This document shows, piece after piece, positions 1-7,659 of a DNA stretch of 15,168 bases (position 1 is its first letter; each line of letters starts with the position of its first letter). A program made the position numbers and the translations under genes. The notes under the pieces are model-generated. The model worked only from the letters and a program-made list of their open reading frames with translations. It ran no database searches and was not told the DNA's origin. The DNA is taken from contig JAGFXN010000043.1 of NCBI GenBank assembly GCA_017861215.1, positions 1 to 15,168 of the forward strand, read 5' to 3'. Source of the DNA: Deltaproteobacteria bacterium. GTDB lineage: Bacteria > Desulfobacterota > Desulfuromonadia > Geobacterales > DSM-12255.

Positions 1-19
1 CCTTTCCGGTTAATAATCT

Positions 20-190
20 CCGGTCAACAGTGAAATTTTTCAAGCCTTGGCTATACTTGATGAACGAAACGGCCTCGTGGGGCGTCGGCTGAACTCTCCG
101 TTTCCGGAAGGTCGGCAGAAAGGCCAGCTCGTTGCGGACGGCGACGCGGTCCGCCTGGCCGGGTCTTGGAACTCATGGCTGAGACGTTCT
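20..190 (+). pseudogene. Possible decayed 3' end of cinA (CinA C-terminal domain)
   Basis: One frame (codons starting at positions 2 modulo 3) reads a peptide resembling the last 40-50 residues of CinA C-terminal domains. A proline-valine pair is followed by a hydrophobic strand, then DERNG, RRL, and an FPEGRQKGQLVA stretch like the family's F-P-G-x-R-x-x-V-x-x-x-A ending. The normal spacing is disturbed, two in-frame stops lie just upstream at about 11-16, and the frame runs on past the thpR start instead of stopping. From memory, cinA often precedes thpR in Geobacter relatives, which makes a decayed remnant plausible. The match is short and was judged by eye, so it could be chance or a sequencing error in an intact gene. 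Confidence 0.3.
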
Positions 191-212
191 CTCTCTGACA
201 GGAGGCTGTCAA

Positions 213-749
213 ATGCGCCTTTTCATTGCCATCGAACTGCCGGCTGAGGTCAAAAAGCTCCTCACCGGACTGCGGACTGCAATCCCCGGGGCAAACTGGG
301 TTCCGCCTGAGCAGCTGCATCTGACGCTGGCTTTTCTGGGGGAGGTGGACGAAGCCACCTGCGCGCTGCTGGCGGAGAAGCTGGCGGGAATCGTTGCGCC
401 GGGCTTCACGCTCCAGTTCAGCAGCAGCGGCTGCTTTCCCGATCGGCGCCGCCCGCGGGTCATCTGGGCCGGGCTGTCACCGTCACCGCTGCTGACCGGT
501 CTTGCCGAGCTGGTGGGCAGAGCCGTGCGCAGCTGCGGCATAGTGCAGGAGGAACGCCCGTTTTCACCCCACATTACCCTGGCCCGCATCCGCCAGCCGG
601 CAGGACGGGAGGCAGGCGCCTTCCTTGAGCAGCACCGGCAGCTGGAACTGCCGCCGGTCAACGTGCGGGAATTCATCCTCTTTCAGAGCCTATTGACCAG
701 GGAGGGGGCCATCCACACGCCGCTCGGGCAGTTCCCCCTCTGCGGCTGA
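213..749 (+). CDS. thpR: RNA 2',3'-cyclic phosphodiesterase (2H superfamily)
   Basis: This is a 178-residue protein of the LigT/ThpR family of the 2H phosphoesterase superfamily. Family members open 2',3'-cyclic phosphates on RNA and can ligate tRNA half-molecules in vitro. The N-terminus (MRLFIAIELP) is typical. Both catalytic HxTx motifs are present: HLTL at about residue 37 (in LHLTLAFLG) and HITL at about residue 117 (in FSPHITLARIR). Length is normal for the family, and the fold should be cytosolic without signal or membrane segments. AGGAGG at 200-205 lies seven bases before the ATG and fixes the start. The gene is convergent with the flavoprotein gene ending at 796, with only 46 bases between them. 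It may have lost a cinA partner upstream. Confidence 0.92.
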   Translation: MRLFIAIELPAEVKKLLTGLRTAIPGANWVPPEQLHLTLAFLGEVDEATCALLAEKLAGIVAPGFTLQFSSSGCFPDRRRPRVIWAGLSPSPLLTGLAELVGRAVRSCGIVQEERPFSPHITLARIRQPAGREAGAFLEQHRQLELPPVNVREFILFQSLLTREGAIHTPLGQFPLCG

Positions 750-795
750 ACCAAGAGGCCTCGGGCTTGCTTCACAACCCTGATTGGTGCCGGGA

Positions 796-1914
796 TTACA
801 TCTCCACCGAGAGCGTTTTCTGTCGCTGGTGGAGAAAGAGGCGATCGAGGAGTAGATAGCGGACAAACAAGTTGCTGGAGAACATCCTGGCGGCGATGGG
901 ACCGGGCAGCCCGGCAGGCAGCAACCGGGCGCTGGCCATGCCGCCGCCATAACGTTCCGTCAACTTTGCCGCATAGGATTCCAGTCTGTCGCGCCGGTAA
1001 TCGCCCCTGGCCGCCACGATGGTCTGCGCCGCCAGCAGGGCCGATTCAACCGCCGGCAGAATCCCTTCGCCGCTGTGCCTATGGGCCAGCCCGGCAGCAT
1101 CGCCGATCAGCAGCGCGCCGTCGCCGACCCGGCGGCGCCCCCCCTGCGGCTGCCAGGCAAGATAGGCATGCCCCTGATAGCGCACGGCGTCGTCCGGAGC
1201 GACCACCCCCCTCTCTTCAAGAAAAGTGCGGAAGCCGGTCATCTGCCGCCCGAAATCAGCCCGATCCATGCGGCCGAAGCCGACATTCAGAAAGCCGCCC
1301 TTCCTGACAATCCAGCCGTAGCCTTTCAGATCCTGACTGAAAAACAGCTCCGGCGTATCGCTTTGGACCTGGCACGACAGCTGGCGGTCGTCACTGCGGG
1401 CAAATTCGGCTGCCCGGGCGACAATGACCGGTTCCGCGCCGATTTTTGCCCCCAGCGAGCACGCCACCGGGCACGTATGACCGGCAGCGCCGACCAGCAG
1501 CCGCGCCATGATGCGGCCGTTGACGAGCCAGCAGTCGTCCTTCCTTTCCAGCATGCTGACCGCTTCACCCAATATCTGACGGCCGGCGCTGCGCTGCAGC
1601 AGATACTGGTCAAACTCGCAGCGCCGGATGCCGTAACTGACGGTCCTGTCATAGCTGGTAACCAGCTCGGCGCCATGCATGACAGAGGTCCTGAACCCCC
1701 GGATCTCCTCAAGCACGCGTCCCCGGCGATAGTCGTCCGGCTCTATCGCCAGCGTCTCCAGCACCGCGGGGGTGATCCAGCCGGCACAGGGCTTGTCCCG
1801 CGGGAAACGCTGCGCATCGAGCAGCAGCACATCGAGCCCGGCCTGCCGCAGCCGCCCGGCACAGGTTGACCCGGCCGGCCCGCCGCCGACTATCAGCACC
1901 TCGCAGCTCTCCAT
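796..1914 (-). CDS. Geranylgeranyl-reductase-family FAD-dependent oxidoreductase
   Basis: This 372-residue flavoprotein belongs to the geranylgeranyl reductase / PHBH-like family. The N-terminal Rossmann motif VGGGPAGSTCA is followed by a DAQRFPRDKPCAGWITP segment, where the Cys-Ala-Gly signature follows the FAD-binding strand. In the middle, a YGWIVRKGGFLNVGFG strand matches the family's Tyr-Gly-Trp motif. The second FAD motif, ALLIGDAAGLAHRHSGEGI, is complete. Family members reduce isolated C=C bonds of isoprenoids or lipids. The ATG shares one base with the stop codon of the upstream cyclopropane-fatty-acid synthase (TGATG) and has no strong Shine-Dalgarno sequence, so translational coupling is likely. 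The substrate is not readable from sequence; a lipid product of the neighbour is an inference. A halogenase-like or other PHBH-fold role cannot be excluded. Confidence 0.85.
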   Translation of the reverse strand: MESCEVLIVGGGPAGSTCAGRLRQAGLDVLLLDAQRFPRDKPCAGWITPAVLETLAIEPDDYRRGRVLEEIRGFRTSVMHGAELVTSYDRTVSYGIRRCEFDQYLLQRSAGRQILGEAVSMLERKDDCWLVNGRIMARLLVGAAGHTCPVACSLGAKIGAEPVIVARAAEFARSDDRQLSCQVQSDTPELFFSQDLKGYGWIVRKGGFLNVGFGRMDRADFGRQMTGFRTFLEERGVVAPDDAVRYQGHAYLAWQPQGGRRRVGDGALLIGDAAGLAHRHSGEGILPAVESALLAAQTIVAARGDYRRDRLESYAAKLTERYGGGMASARLLPAGLPGPIAARMFSSNLFVRYLLLDRLFLHQRQKTLSVEM

Positions 1915-3176
1915 CAGGCTTCGCCAGGTCCGGCAAAGAGGTGGGACCGGGTCCAGGGAATCTGGTTGTTGTGGTGACGGGCGAAGACAACCTGAAACAG
2001 CTGCAGATTGCCGACCGTAAAGTTGGCGATGGCGCCGGCCAGGTAGAGTCGCCAGGTGCGGACAAAATTGTCGTCGAACATGCCGCTGATCCTGTCTTTA
2101 TTCTCTTCAAAGCGCTCCAGCCAGTGTTCCAGTGTCCTGGCGTAGTGCAGGCGCAGGTTTTCCACATCCAGAACGGAAAGCCTCCACGGCTCAAAAATGT
2201 CCATCATTTCCCGCAGCGTCGGGGGATAACTCCCGGGAAAGATCCGCCTCAACAGCCAGGGGCTCATCGGCTGCGGCACGTTCTGGCCGATGGTGTGGAT
2301 CAGACCGAGCCCCTCTTCCTTCAGGGAGCGGTTAATAACTTCGCCGAGGGTCCGGTAGTGTTCGGGGCCGACATGTTCGAGCATGCCGATGGAGACAAAG
2401 GCATCGTAGCGTCCCGCAATGTTGCGGTAGTCGTCCTCGACAAATTCGACCTGTCCGCCAAGGCCTGCGGCGGCAGCTCTGTGACGCGCATAGTCAATCT
2501 GTTCCTGGGAGATATTGAACGACCTGACGGTGACCCCGTACTGCCTGGCCATATAGCAGGCCAGCGCGCCCCAGCCGCACCCCGCTTCCACCACGGTCTG
2601 TCCGTCCTGCAGCCTGAGTTTGCGGCAGACCAGCTCCATCTTGGCGATCTGGGCTTCTTCCAGGGTTGCCGCAGGCCGGGGGAAATAGGCGCAGGTGTAG
2701 AGCATCTCCCGATCGAGCCACAAGCGGTAGAAGTCGTTGCCGATGTCGTAATGGTGGTGGATATTGCCGCGTGAACCGGAGAGCGAGTTCGTGTCCTTCT
2801 GCATCCGCTGGTACACGGTCCGGCGGAAACGCCCCGGCCCGTTGTTCATGCCATGGTAAATCGCCTCCATGAACGCCACCAGCCCCCCCTCTATCTCGAT
2901 CCGGCCGGCGCTGTAATCGTCGCCGAAGTTGAGCAGCGGGTTGGTAATAAGCCGCCACAGGGTGGCGCGGTCATTGATCGTCATGCCCACCGCCGCTGCC
3001 GGCTCAGGACTGACAACTTCCTTGCCGTCCCAGAGGGACGCCCTGACAGGGGGGTCCCCGAGAATATGCAGAAAACTGCACAGCAGCCATCTGTCAATGT
3101 CATGAACCCTGCCGCCGGCATGGCCCCTGCCGTTCATGGCCCGGCAGGGAGAATGGAATGTGTCTGTTCTGGACAT
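1914..3176 (-). CDS. cfa: Cyclopropane-fatty-acyl-phospholipid synthase family methyltransferase
   Basis: This 420-residue SAM-dependent enzyme belongs to the cyclopropane fatty acid synthase family, which adds a methylene group across a cis double bond of membrane phospholipid acyl chains. The HHYDIGNDFYRLWLD motif opens the catalytic domain, followed by MLYTCAYF with the conserved Cys. SAM motif I is VVEAGCGWGALA. SIGMLEHVG carries the conserved Glu and LIHTIG the conserved His. The N-terminal region is the usual all-helical domain. An ATG 13 codons further upstream (3215) is open, but the ATG at 3176 has GAGGTG five bases in front, so I chose it. The 1-nt overlap with the downstream reductase indicates one operon. 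A stable hairpin (3190-3256) sits just upstream of the ribosome binding site. Confidence 0.9.
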   Translation of the reverse strand: MSRTDTFHSPCRAMNGRGHAGGRVHDIDRWLLCSFLHILGDPPVRASLWDGKEVVSPEPAAAVGMTINDRATLWRLITNPLLNFGDDYSAGRIEIEGGLVAFMEAIYHGMNNGPGRFRRTVYQRMQKDTNSLSGSRGNIHHHYDIGNDFYRLWLDREMLYTCAYFPRPAATLEEAQIAKMELVCRKLRLQDGQTVVEAGCGWGALACYMARQYGVTVRSFNISQEQIDYARHRAAAAGLGGQVEFVEDDYRNIAGRYDAFVSIGMLEHVGPEHYRTLGEVINRSLKEEGLGLIHTIGQNVPQPMSPWLLRRIFPGSYPPTLREMMDIFEPWRLSVLDVENLRLHYARTLEHWLERFEENKDRISGMFDDNFVRTWRLYLAGAIANFTVGNLQLFQVVFARHHNNQIPWTRSHLFAGPGEA

Positions 3177-3189
3177 AATCACCTCGCAT

Positions 3190-3256
3190 AAACGACAGCG
3201 CCGGACCATAGGCAAAGGCCCATGCCGTTATTCCTCGCTGGTCATTGCTGTCGTTT
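3190..3256 (-). promoter_or_regulatory. Hairpin in the cfa 5' region
   Basis: AAACGACAGC (3190-3199) and GCTGTCGTTT (3247-3256) are a perfect 10-base inverted repeat. A second pair, GACCA (3204-3208) and TGGTC (3239-3243), stacks inside it. A small GGCA/TGCC pair (3211-3214 / 3223-3226) lies at the tip. On the minus strand the structure ends two bases before the cfa Shine-Dalgarno GAGGTG and begins about 40 bases after the upstream flavoprotein stop. There is no T run of terminator type. It could be a leader element, an RNA processing or stability element, or a protein-binding inverted repeat. Confidence 0.45.
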
Positions 3257-3293
3257 CCTGGTGCCCGCACGCCGCTGCAGTCATCCCGCAGCA

Positions 3294-4571
3294 TCAATCT
3301 CCCGACAGGATCCCCTCCGCCGCCCTGATGCCGCTGGCCCAGGCGCCGGTTATGCCGCGCGAGGTTCCGGCACCGTCGCCGACCATGTAGACGTTGCAGC
3401 TCACCCGGAAGTGGCGGTCGACAAAGGACGGTTTGTTGGCGTACATCTTGATCTCCGGATAGTACATGATGGTGCTCGGATGAAGAACGCCGGGAACGAT
3501 GGTGTCGAGCTTCTTCAGAGCGGCCCAGATGTGGCGCATGATTCTGGCCGGCACGGCGAGTCCGAGGTCGCCGGCCGTGACCGGACAGCTGGGCGGGAAT
3601 GCATAGAGATCCTCATTGAACGACTCGGCAGTGGAGCGTCTGCCCATACGGAAGTCGCCCACCCGCTGCATGAGCGGCTTCCCGCCGCCGATTTCGTTGG
3701 CAAGCCGACCGAGATAAACGGCCATCTGCTGCCCGCTCCTGACCGGATCCTTCAGGCCGATAGTATTGAGCATGGCGAAGTTCACCAGGTTATTCGCGGT
3801 CTGTGCCGTCGAGAGAGCATGGCCGTTGATCAGGCTGAACTCATGGTACCGCTCCAGTACCACCCGCGCATGACCGGAGTTGGTGCAGAAGGTCCGGACC
3901 CTGTCGGGGAAAAGAAACTTGGGATCGTAGTAGTCATTGACGATGGGGTAGTTGTTGAGCGTGGTCTCGATGCGGATGCCTACATCGACCACGTTGTCGA
4001 CATAGGCAATGCCCAGTTTTTCCATCACCTGCTGGAGAAAGCTGAACCCCTTCCGGCCGGGGGCAACGATCGGCTTCCTGCCGCGCACCGTTTCCGTCCC
4101 GGCGATAACGACACCCGGGCCGGCGGCTTCGTCGAAGACGTCAGTCACCTCCCGCTCAAGCATGAACTGCACGCCGCGGCTTTCCAGTCCGGTCTGAAGG
4201 CGGTGGATCAGGGCGCGGCTGCGATCGGTGCCGACATGGGCCTGGCGTACGTCGAGCAGGTCCACGCCGAGACGCTCCGCCCGCCGCTGGTAGACTGCCA
4301 GATTCTGTTTTTCCTTGATGATCGGCTGCAGAGAGCTCTCCACCAGGGGAAGAAGCCTTTCGGCCTCTTCCCTGGTCCAGTTGTCGGCGCTGAAACCGAT
4401 GGGGTACGTGTAGTTCTGTTTGCAGTCGTTCAGCAGGCCGCCTGAACTGATTTTTTCCCGGTCGATCAGGAGCACGGAGAGGGACGGGGAGAGTTCGGTA
4501 AGATGAAAGGCGGCACCGAGACCTGCCGGGCCTGTACCGACGATGATGATGTCATAGCCGGAAGCTGTCAT
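3294..4571 (-). CDS. NAD(P)/FAD-dependent dehydrogenase (COG2509-like)
   Basis: This is a 425-residue flavoprotein resembling the uncharacterised FAD-dependent dehydrogenase group COG2509. The N-terminal dinucleotide fold is YDIIIVGTGPAGLGAAFHL with the acidic end of the second strand in LLIDREKISSGG. A central APGRKGFSF segment follows, and a C-terminal YMVGDGAGTSRGITGAWASG motif closes the FAD site. No transmembrane segment, signal peptide or iron-sulfur cysteine cluster is evident. The ATG at 4571 is preceded by AGGAGC at a suitable distance. The gene sits 9 bases downstream of the BCAM0308-family gene and 117 bases before cfa, on the same strand. The family has no firm substrate; proximity to cfa and the GGR-like enzyme only suggests a redox partner for lipid chemistry. 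Confidence 0.8.
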   Translation of the reverse strand: MTASGYDIIIVGTGPAGLGAAFHLTELSPSLSVLLIDREKISSGGLLNDCKQNYTYPIGFSADNWTREEAERLLPLVESSLQPIIKEKQNLAVYQRRAERLGVDLLDVRQAHVGTDRSRALIHRLQTGLESRGVQFMLEREVTDVFDEAAGPGVVIAGTETVRGRKPIVAPGRKGFSFLQQVMEKLGIAYVDNVVDVGIRIETTLNNYPIVNDYYDPKFLFPDRVRTFCTNSGHARVVLERYHEFSLINGHALSTAQTANNLVNFAMLNTIGLKDPVRSGQQMAVYLGRLANEIGGGKPLMQRVGDFRMGRRSTAESFNEDLYAFPPSCPVTAGDLGLAVPARIMRHIWAALKKLDTIVPGVLHPSTIMYYPEIKMYANKPSFVDRHFRVSCNVYMVGDGAGTSRGITGAWASGIRAAEGILSGD

Positions 4572-4580
4572 GGCAGGCTC

Positions 4581-5072
4581 CTAACGGGACCAGTTCACCC
4601 TGACGAGTTCGTCGTCATCATTCCACTGAAAATGAAGGTCGCCGCCATGGGACTTGAAGACTTCCCGGCCGATTTTCTGCGCCAGCTTTGCGTCGGTGGT
4701 GGTAATGACAATGCCGTTTTTTTCGTTGCTGCTATCAATAACCCTGCCGAGCGGATTCTTCAGGCCGGCGGCCTGAGCCGTGTTTCTAATCAGATTCTCT
4801 ATTTCGATCCGGTGTTCGGCAAAAAAACTCCCCTTGAGAGAGACGATGCCGGCAGGATTCCGGTCGGCGATGCGCCGACAGGCCGGGCAGACGAGGCTCT
4901 GCCCTCCCTTTGGCGCTGCACCCTCTTCGGCACCGTACCAGCGCTTGCTGCGGAAAACATTGCCGCAGGCGCAGTAGGCCGACCCTTCGACCCCACCCTT
5001 TTCCTCATAGCTATTCATGCTCCGGGGGGTGCGCTGCCCTTTTTCCTTGGTCCTTCTTATTGTGGTCACCAT
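4581..5072 (-). CDS. BCAM0308-family zinc-ribbon protein
   Basis: This is a small 163-residue protein matching the BCAM0308 family as I remember it. A basic N-terminus (VTTIRRTKEKGQR) precedes a probable zinc-binding region with Cys34, Cys36, Cys62 and Cys65. The signature CPACRRIADRNPAGIVSLKG and the FFAEHRIEIENLIRN helix follow, and a VITTTDAKLAQKIGREV segment leads to a C-terminal acidic-aromatic strand. The first cysteine pair reads C-x-C where I would expect C-x2-C, a possible variation. The function is unknown; the Cys pattern resembles NMD3-like zinc domains. An upstream in-frame ATG at 5165 overlaps the neighbouring DUF2784 gene. I prefer 5072 because AAGGAGGT lies nine bases upstream of it. 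Confidence 0.78.
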   Translation of the reverse strand: MVTTIRRTKEKGQRTPRSMNSYEEKGGVEGSAYCACGNVFRSKRWYGAEEGAAPKGGQSLVCPACRRIADRNPAGIVSLKGSFFAEHRIEIENLIRNTAQAAGLKNPLGRVIDSSNEKNGIVITTTDAKLAQKIGREVFKSHGGDLHFQWNDDDELVRVNWSR

Positions 5073-5118
5073 CAGTTGTTTACCTCCTTTGCAAAGGGTC
5101 TGAAACCCCGCCCGGCTG

Positions 5119-5496
5119 CTACAGCCCGGGCGGTACACTGCGGCGGCGACTCCAGAGGCGTGCATAGATCGCCAGATTTATGAGCAGCGCCGTGATGCCG
5201 AACAGCAGCTGGGTGCGACGCGTCAAGCCGGCAGGATAGAGGACCGGTTCGAGGTAGTGCTCGATGAAGTCAGTGCCGTACCCGGCTCCGCCTGCCAGGC
5301 GGCGGAGGCGATTCTCCAGGTGCGTCAGGGGGCAGAACCAGCCGCCAATCTCTATCAGGCCTCCCCAGAGTGCCGCCGGAAGATGGACCCATGCCAGTCG
5401 TGGCCAGCGCAGCACCGCCAAACCGCCAAACAGCACGATCAGGACAAAGAGGGCGTGCAGCACCACTACCAGGTCAGCCCACAAACGGTAGTGCAT
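5119..5496 (-). CDS. DUF2784 family membrane protein
   Basis: This 125-residue hydrophobic protein matches the DUF2784 pattern. The N-terminus (MHYRLWADLVVVLHALFV) starts a membrane helix at about residues 7-29. A second hydrophobic segment at about 36-55 contains the conserved IEIGGWFCPLTHLEN region. FIEHYLEPVLYP is the usual interhelical motif, and a last helix at about 95-115 is followed by a basic tail. It is an inner-membrane protein of unknown function. A GGGAGG sequence precedes the ATG. It lies 36 bases after pncA and 46 before the BCAM0308-family gene, probably co-transcribed with both. Confidence 0.85.
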   Translation of the reverse strand: MHYRLWADLVVVLHALFVLIVLFGGLAVLRWPRLAWVHLPAALWGGLIEIGGWFCPLTHLENRLRRLAGGAGYGTDFIEHYLEPVLYPAGLTRRTQLLFGITALLINLAIYARLWSRRRSVPPGL

Positions 5497-5532
5497 AGCG
5501 TTGCTCCCTCCCGGCCATTTCCCGCTGGCCTC

Positions 5533-6114
5533 CTACAGACTGTCGACAACGGCCAGACGCACACCGGCGCTGGCCATCTCTTGAAAGGCACGGGCCGAGT
5601 CTCCCGGCACAAGATCCACCCCGGCCACGGCATCGGTAAGTACCGTGACCACAAGCCCGTGCCGCACTGCCTCCATGGCAGTAGCCAGGACACAGTAATC
5701 CGTCGCCAGTCCCGCCAGGTAGAGGTGCTCTATCCCCAGGTCCGTCAGCACCGATTCGAGCGGCCTGCCATCCCCGGTCACCCCTTCGAAGGCCGAGTAC
5801 CCATCCTTTTCCGGGTCGATCCCCTTGGAAAACAGCAGCGCGCCTGCGGGCAGACGCAAGCCGGGATGGAACGCAGCCCCGTCGCTTCCCTGAACGCAAT
5901 GGATCGGCCACAGTCCGCCGTACTGCCTGAAATGGCGCGTTAGCGGCGGATGCCAGTCGCGGCTGGCCAGCACCGGCAATCCCAAGGCAGCAAACCGCGC
6001 TGCCGCCCGGTTGACCGGCTCGACCACCTGCTCGCCATTCGGCACCGAGAGTGCGCCGCCGGAGCAGAAGTCGTTCTGCAGATCCACAACCAGCAATGCC
6101 GCCTTCTCATTCAT
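5533..6114 (-). CDS. pncA: Nicotinamidase
   Basis: This 193-residue isochorismatase-fold amidase converts nicotinamide to nicotinate. The catalytic triad is visible as Asp11 (in VVDLQNDF), Lys97 (in LLFSKGIDP) and Cys141 (in GLATDYCV). The metal-binding residues Asp53, His55 and His61 lie in SRDWHPPLTRHF. Length is normal and the protein should be cytosolic. The ATG follows the pncB stop by three bases and has AGGGGG upstream, so the two genes are almost certainly one transcript. Together they give the first two steps of the Preiss-Handler salvage route from nicotinamide to nicotinate mononucleotide. Confidence 0.95.
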   Translation of the reverse strand: MNEKAALLVVDLQNDFCSGGALSVPNGEQVVEPVNRAAARFAALGLPVLASRDWHPPLTRHFRQYGGLWPIHCVQGSDGAAFHPGLRLPAGALLFSKGIDPEKDGYSAFEGVTGDGRPLESVLTDLGIEHLYLAGLATDYCVLATAMEAVRHGLVVTVLTDAVAGVDLVPGDSARAFQEMASAGVRLAVVDSL

Positions 6115-6117
6115 GGC

Positions 6118-7545
6118 TCATGCCCCCTGACCGGGCGCCTCTCGGATCAGCCGGTTTCGCAGCTCATTCAGCCGGCTTGATATGGACACTTTGTAGCGAT
6201 GCGGATTGATAAAGCGGAGACACCCTTGCGGCAAGCGGGCAAGTTCGCTGCCGCTGCGGTCGGCCATGGCCTGCAGATCTTCGCTTGCGCCACTGCGGAC
6301 GCCATCCGCCATGACCACCTGCCGTACGTCGAGCAGAGCCGCGTTCTCCGGCAGAACGGTCTGCAGGAGCGGATTGTGCGGATCGTAGACAGTATCGCCA
6401 CCGGCAGGCTCATCATCCTCCAGGCAGATAACGTCCTGGATGTAGTCCCCCTCAGGACCGACTACCCGCAGGACGCGCTTTTTCCCCGGCAGGGTTGCCT
6501 TGGCAAGGTCACTGGTCACTTTCAGCTTCGGCCGGCCATCCACCGCCACGAGCTTGTAAACTCCGCCCAGCGCGCCGCCGCCTTTGCCGCCGCAGGTCGC
6601 CAGCTTTGTACCGACCCCGTAGATATCCACCCGTCCGCCTTCGGCTCTGATCGAGTCGATCACGAACTCGTCAAGTTCATTGGAGGCCATAATCCTCACC
6701 CCGGGAAAACCGGCCTCGTCCAGCAGCCGGCGGCTCTCCCGTGAAAGATAGGCCAGATCCCCGGAATCAAGACGGATGCCGCGCAGTTCGTGGCCGCGCG
6801 CCCGCAGCTCCCGGGCAACGATGATGGCGTTGGGAACACCGCTCTTCAAGGTGTCGTAGGTGTCGACGAGCAGTACCGTGCTGTCGGGAAAGGTCTCGGC
6901 ATAGGCGCGAAATGCGGCCAGTTCGTCCGCAAAGGCCTGCACCCAGCTGTGGGCATGGGTACCCCGTACCGGCAGTCCATAGACCAGGCCCGCCTGCACG
7001 TTGCTTGTGCTGCGCACCCCGCCCACACAGGCTGCCCGGGCAGCGGAAAGGCCACCGTCCGGACCGTGTGCCCGACGCAGTCCGAATTCGATCACCGTCG
7101 CTCCTGCGGCGGCATGATTGATACGGGCCGCCTTGGTGGCCACCAGGGTCTGAAAATTGATGATCGTCAGCAGCGCCGTCTCCACGAATTGTGCCTCGGC
7201 CAGCGTCCCCTCCACCGTCAGCAGCGGCTCGTTGGCAAATACCGGCAACCCCTCGGGCGGCGCCGTCACTCTGCCGCGGAAACGAAACTCCCGCAGGGAG
7301 TCGATAAACTTCCTGCTGAACATTCCCAGCCCCTGCAGATATGACAGTTCATCAGGCAGGAAGCGCAATCCCGCCAAGTAATCCAGAGCCGGCTCCAGTC
7401 CGGCGAAGATCGCATAGCCGCCTTCATAGGGGGCCTTACGAAAAAACAGATCGAACACGGCGGGCTTTGCCGACATGCCTTGCTCCAGGTAGCCGGCCAG
7501 CATCGTCAGTTCGTACAGATCCGTCAGGAGCGGTGGATAGCGCAT
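6118..7545 (-). CDS. pncB: Nicotinate phosphoribosyltransferase
   Basis: This 475-residue enzyme forms nicotinate mononucleotide from nicotinate and PRPP. The N-terminus MRYPPLLTDLYELTM is the classic family start. The EFGLRRAHGPDG segment carries the His that is phosphorylated in the ATP-stimulated enzymes. VLLVDTYDT, IRLDSGDLAYLS and VDIYGVGTKLATC are the conserved phosphoribosyl-binding strands, and GGVYKLVAVDGRPKLKVT follows in the C-terminal part. An open reading frame continues 32 codons upstream to 7641. AGGAGG sits seven bases before the ATG at 7545, and the extra residues look unlike the family, so I use 7545. It is followed after three bases by pncA. Confidence 0.95.
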   Translation of the reverse strand: MRYPPLLTDLYELTMLAGYLEQGMSAKPAVFDLFFRKAPYEGGYAIFAGLEPALDYLAGLRFLPDELSYLQGLGMFSRKFIDSLREFRFRGRVTAPPEGLPVFANEPLLTVEGTLAEAQFVETALLTIINFQTLVATKAARINHAAAGATVIEFGLRRAHGPDGGLSAARAACVGGVRSTSNVQAGLVYGLPVRGTHAHSWVQAFADELAAFRAYAETFPDSTVLLVDTYDTLKSGVPNAIIVARELRARGHELRGIRLDSGDLAYLSRESRRLLDEAGFPGVRIMASNELDEFVIDSIRAEGGRVDIYGVGTKLATCGGKGGGALGGVYKLVAVDGRPKLKVTSDLAKATLPGKKRVLRVVGPEGDYIQDVICLEDDEPAGGDTVYDPHNPLLQTVLPENAALLDVRQVVMADGVRSGASEDLQAMADRSGSELARLPQGCLRFINPHRYKVSISSRLNELRNRLIREAPGQGA

Positions 7546-7659
7546 TTCTTTCCTCCTGCCTAAACTCCGCCGGCAGTCTCCCATCGGTGCACTACGTGAC
7601 AGGAGATGTCCCTGCATGACCCGTTCAAGGCCGCACCGCATGGCAGGCAGACCCTGCTG

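Noticed and set aside
750..795. Bidirectional terminator between thpR and the GGR-like gene
   Set aside because: Only a five-base ACCAA/TTGGT pair with a long loop and no T run was found.
1866..2774. 302-codon plus-strand frame opposite cfa
   Set aside because: Antisense shadow of cfa, whose motifs are complete on the minus strand.
3222..4445. 407-codon open frame on the plus strand opposite the COG2509-like flavoprotein
   Set aside because: Antisense to a gene with clear FAD motifs; it exists because GC-rich codons leave few stops. It has no known domain or ribosome site.
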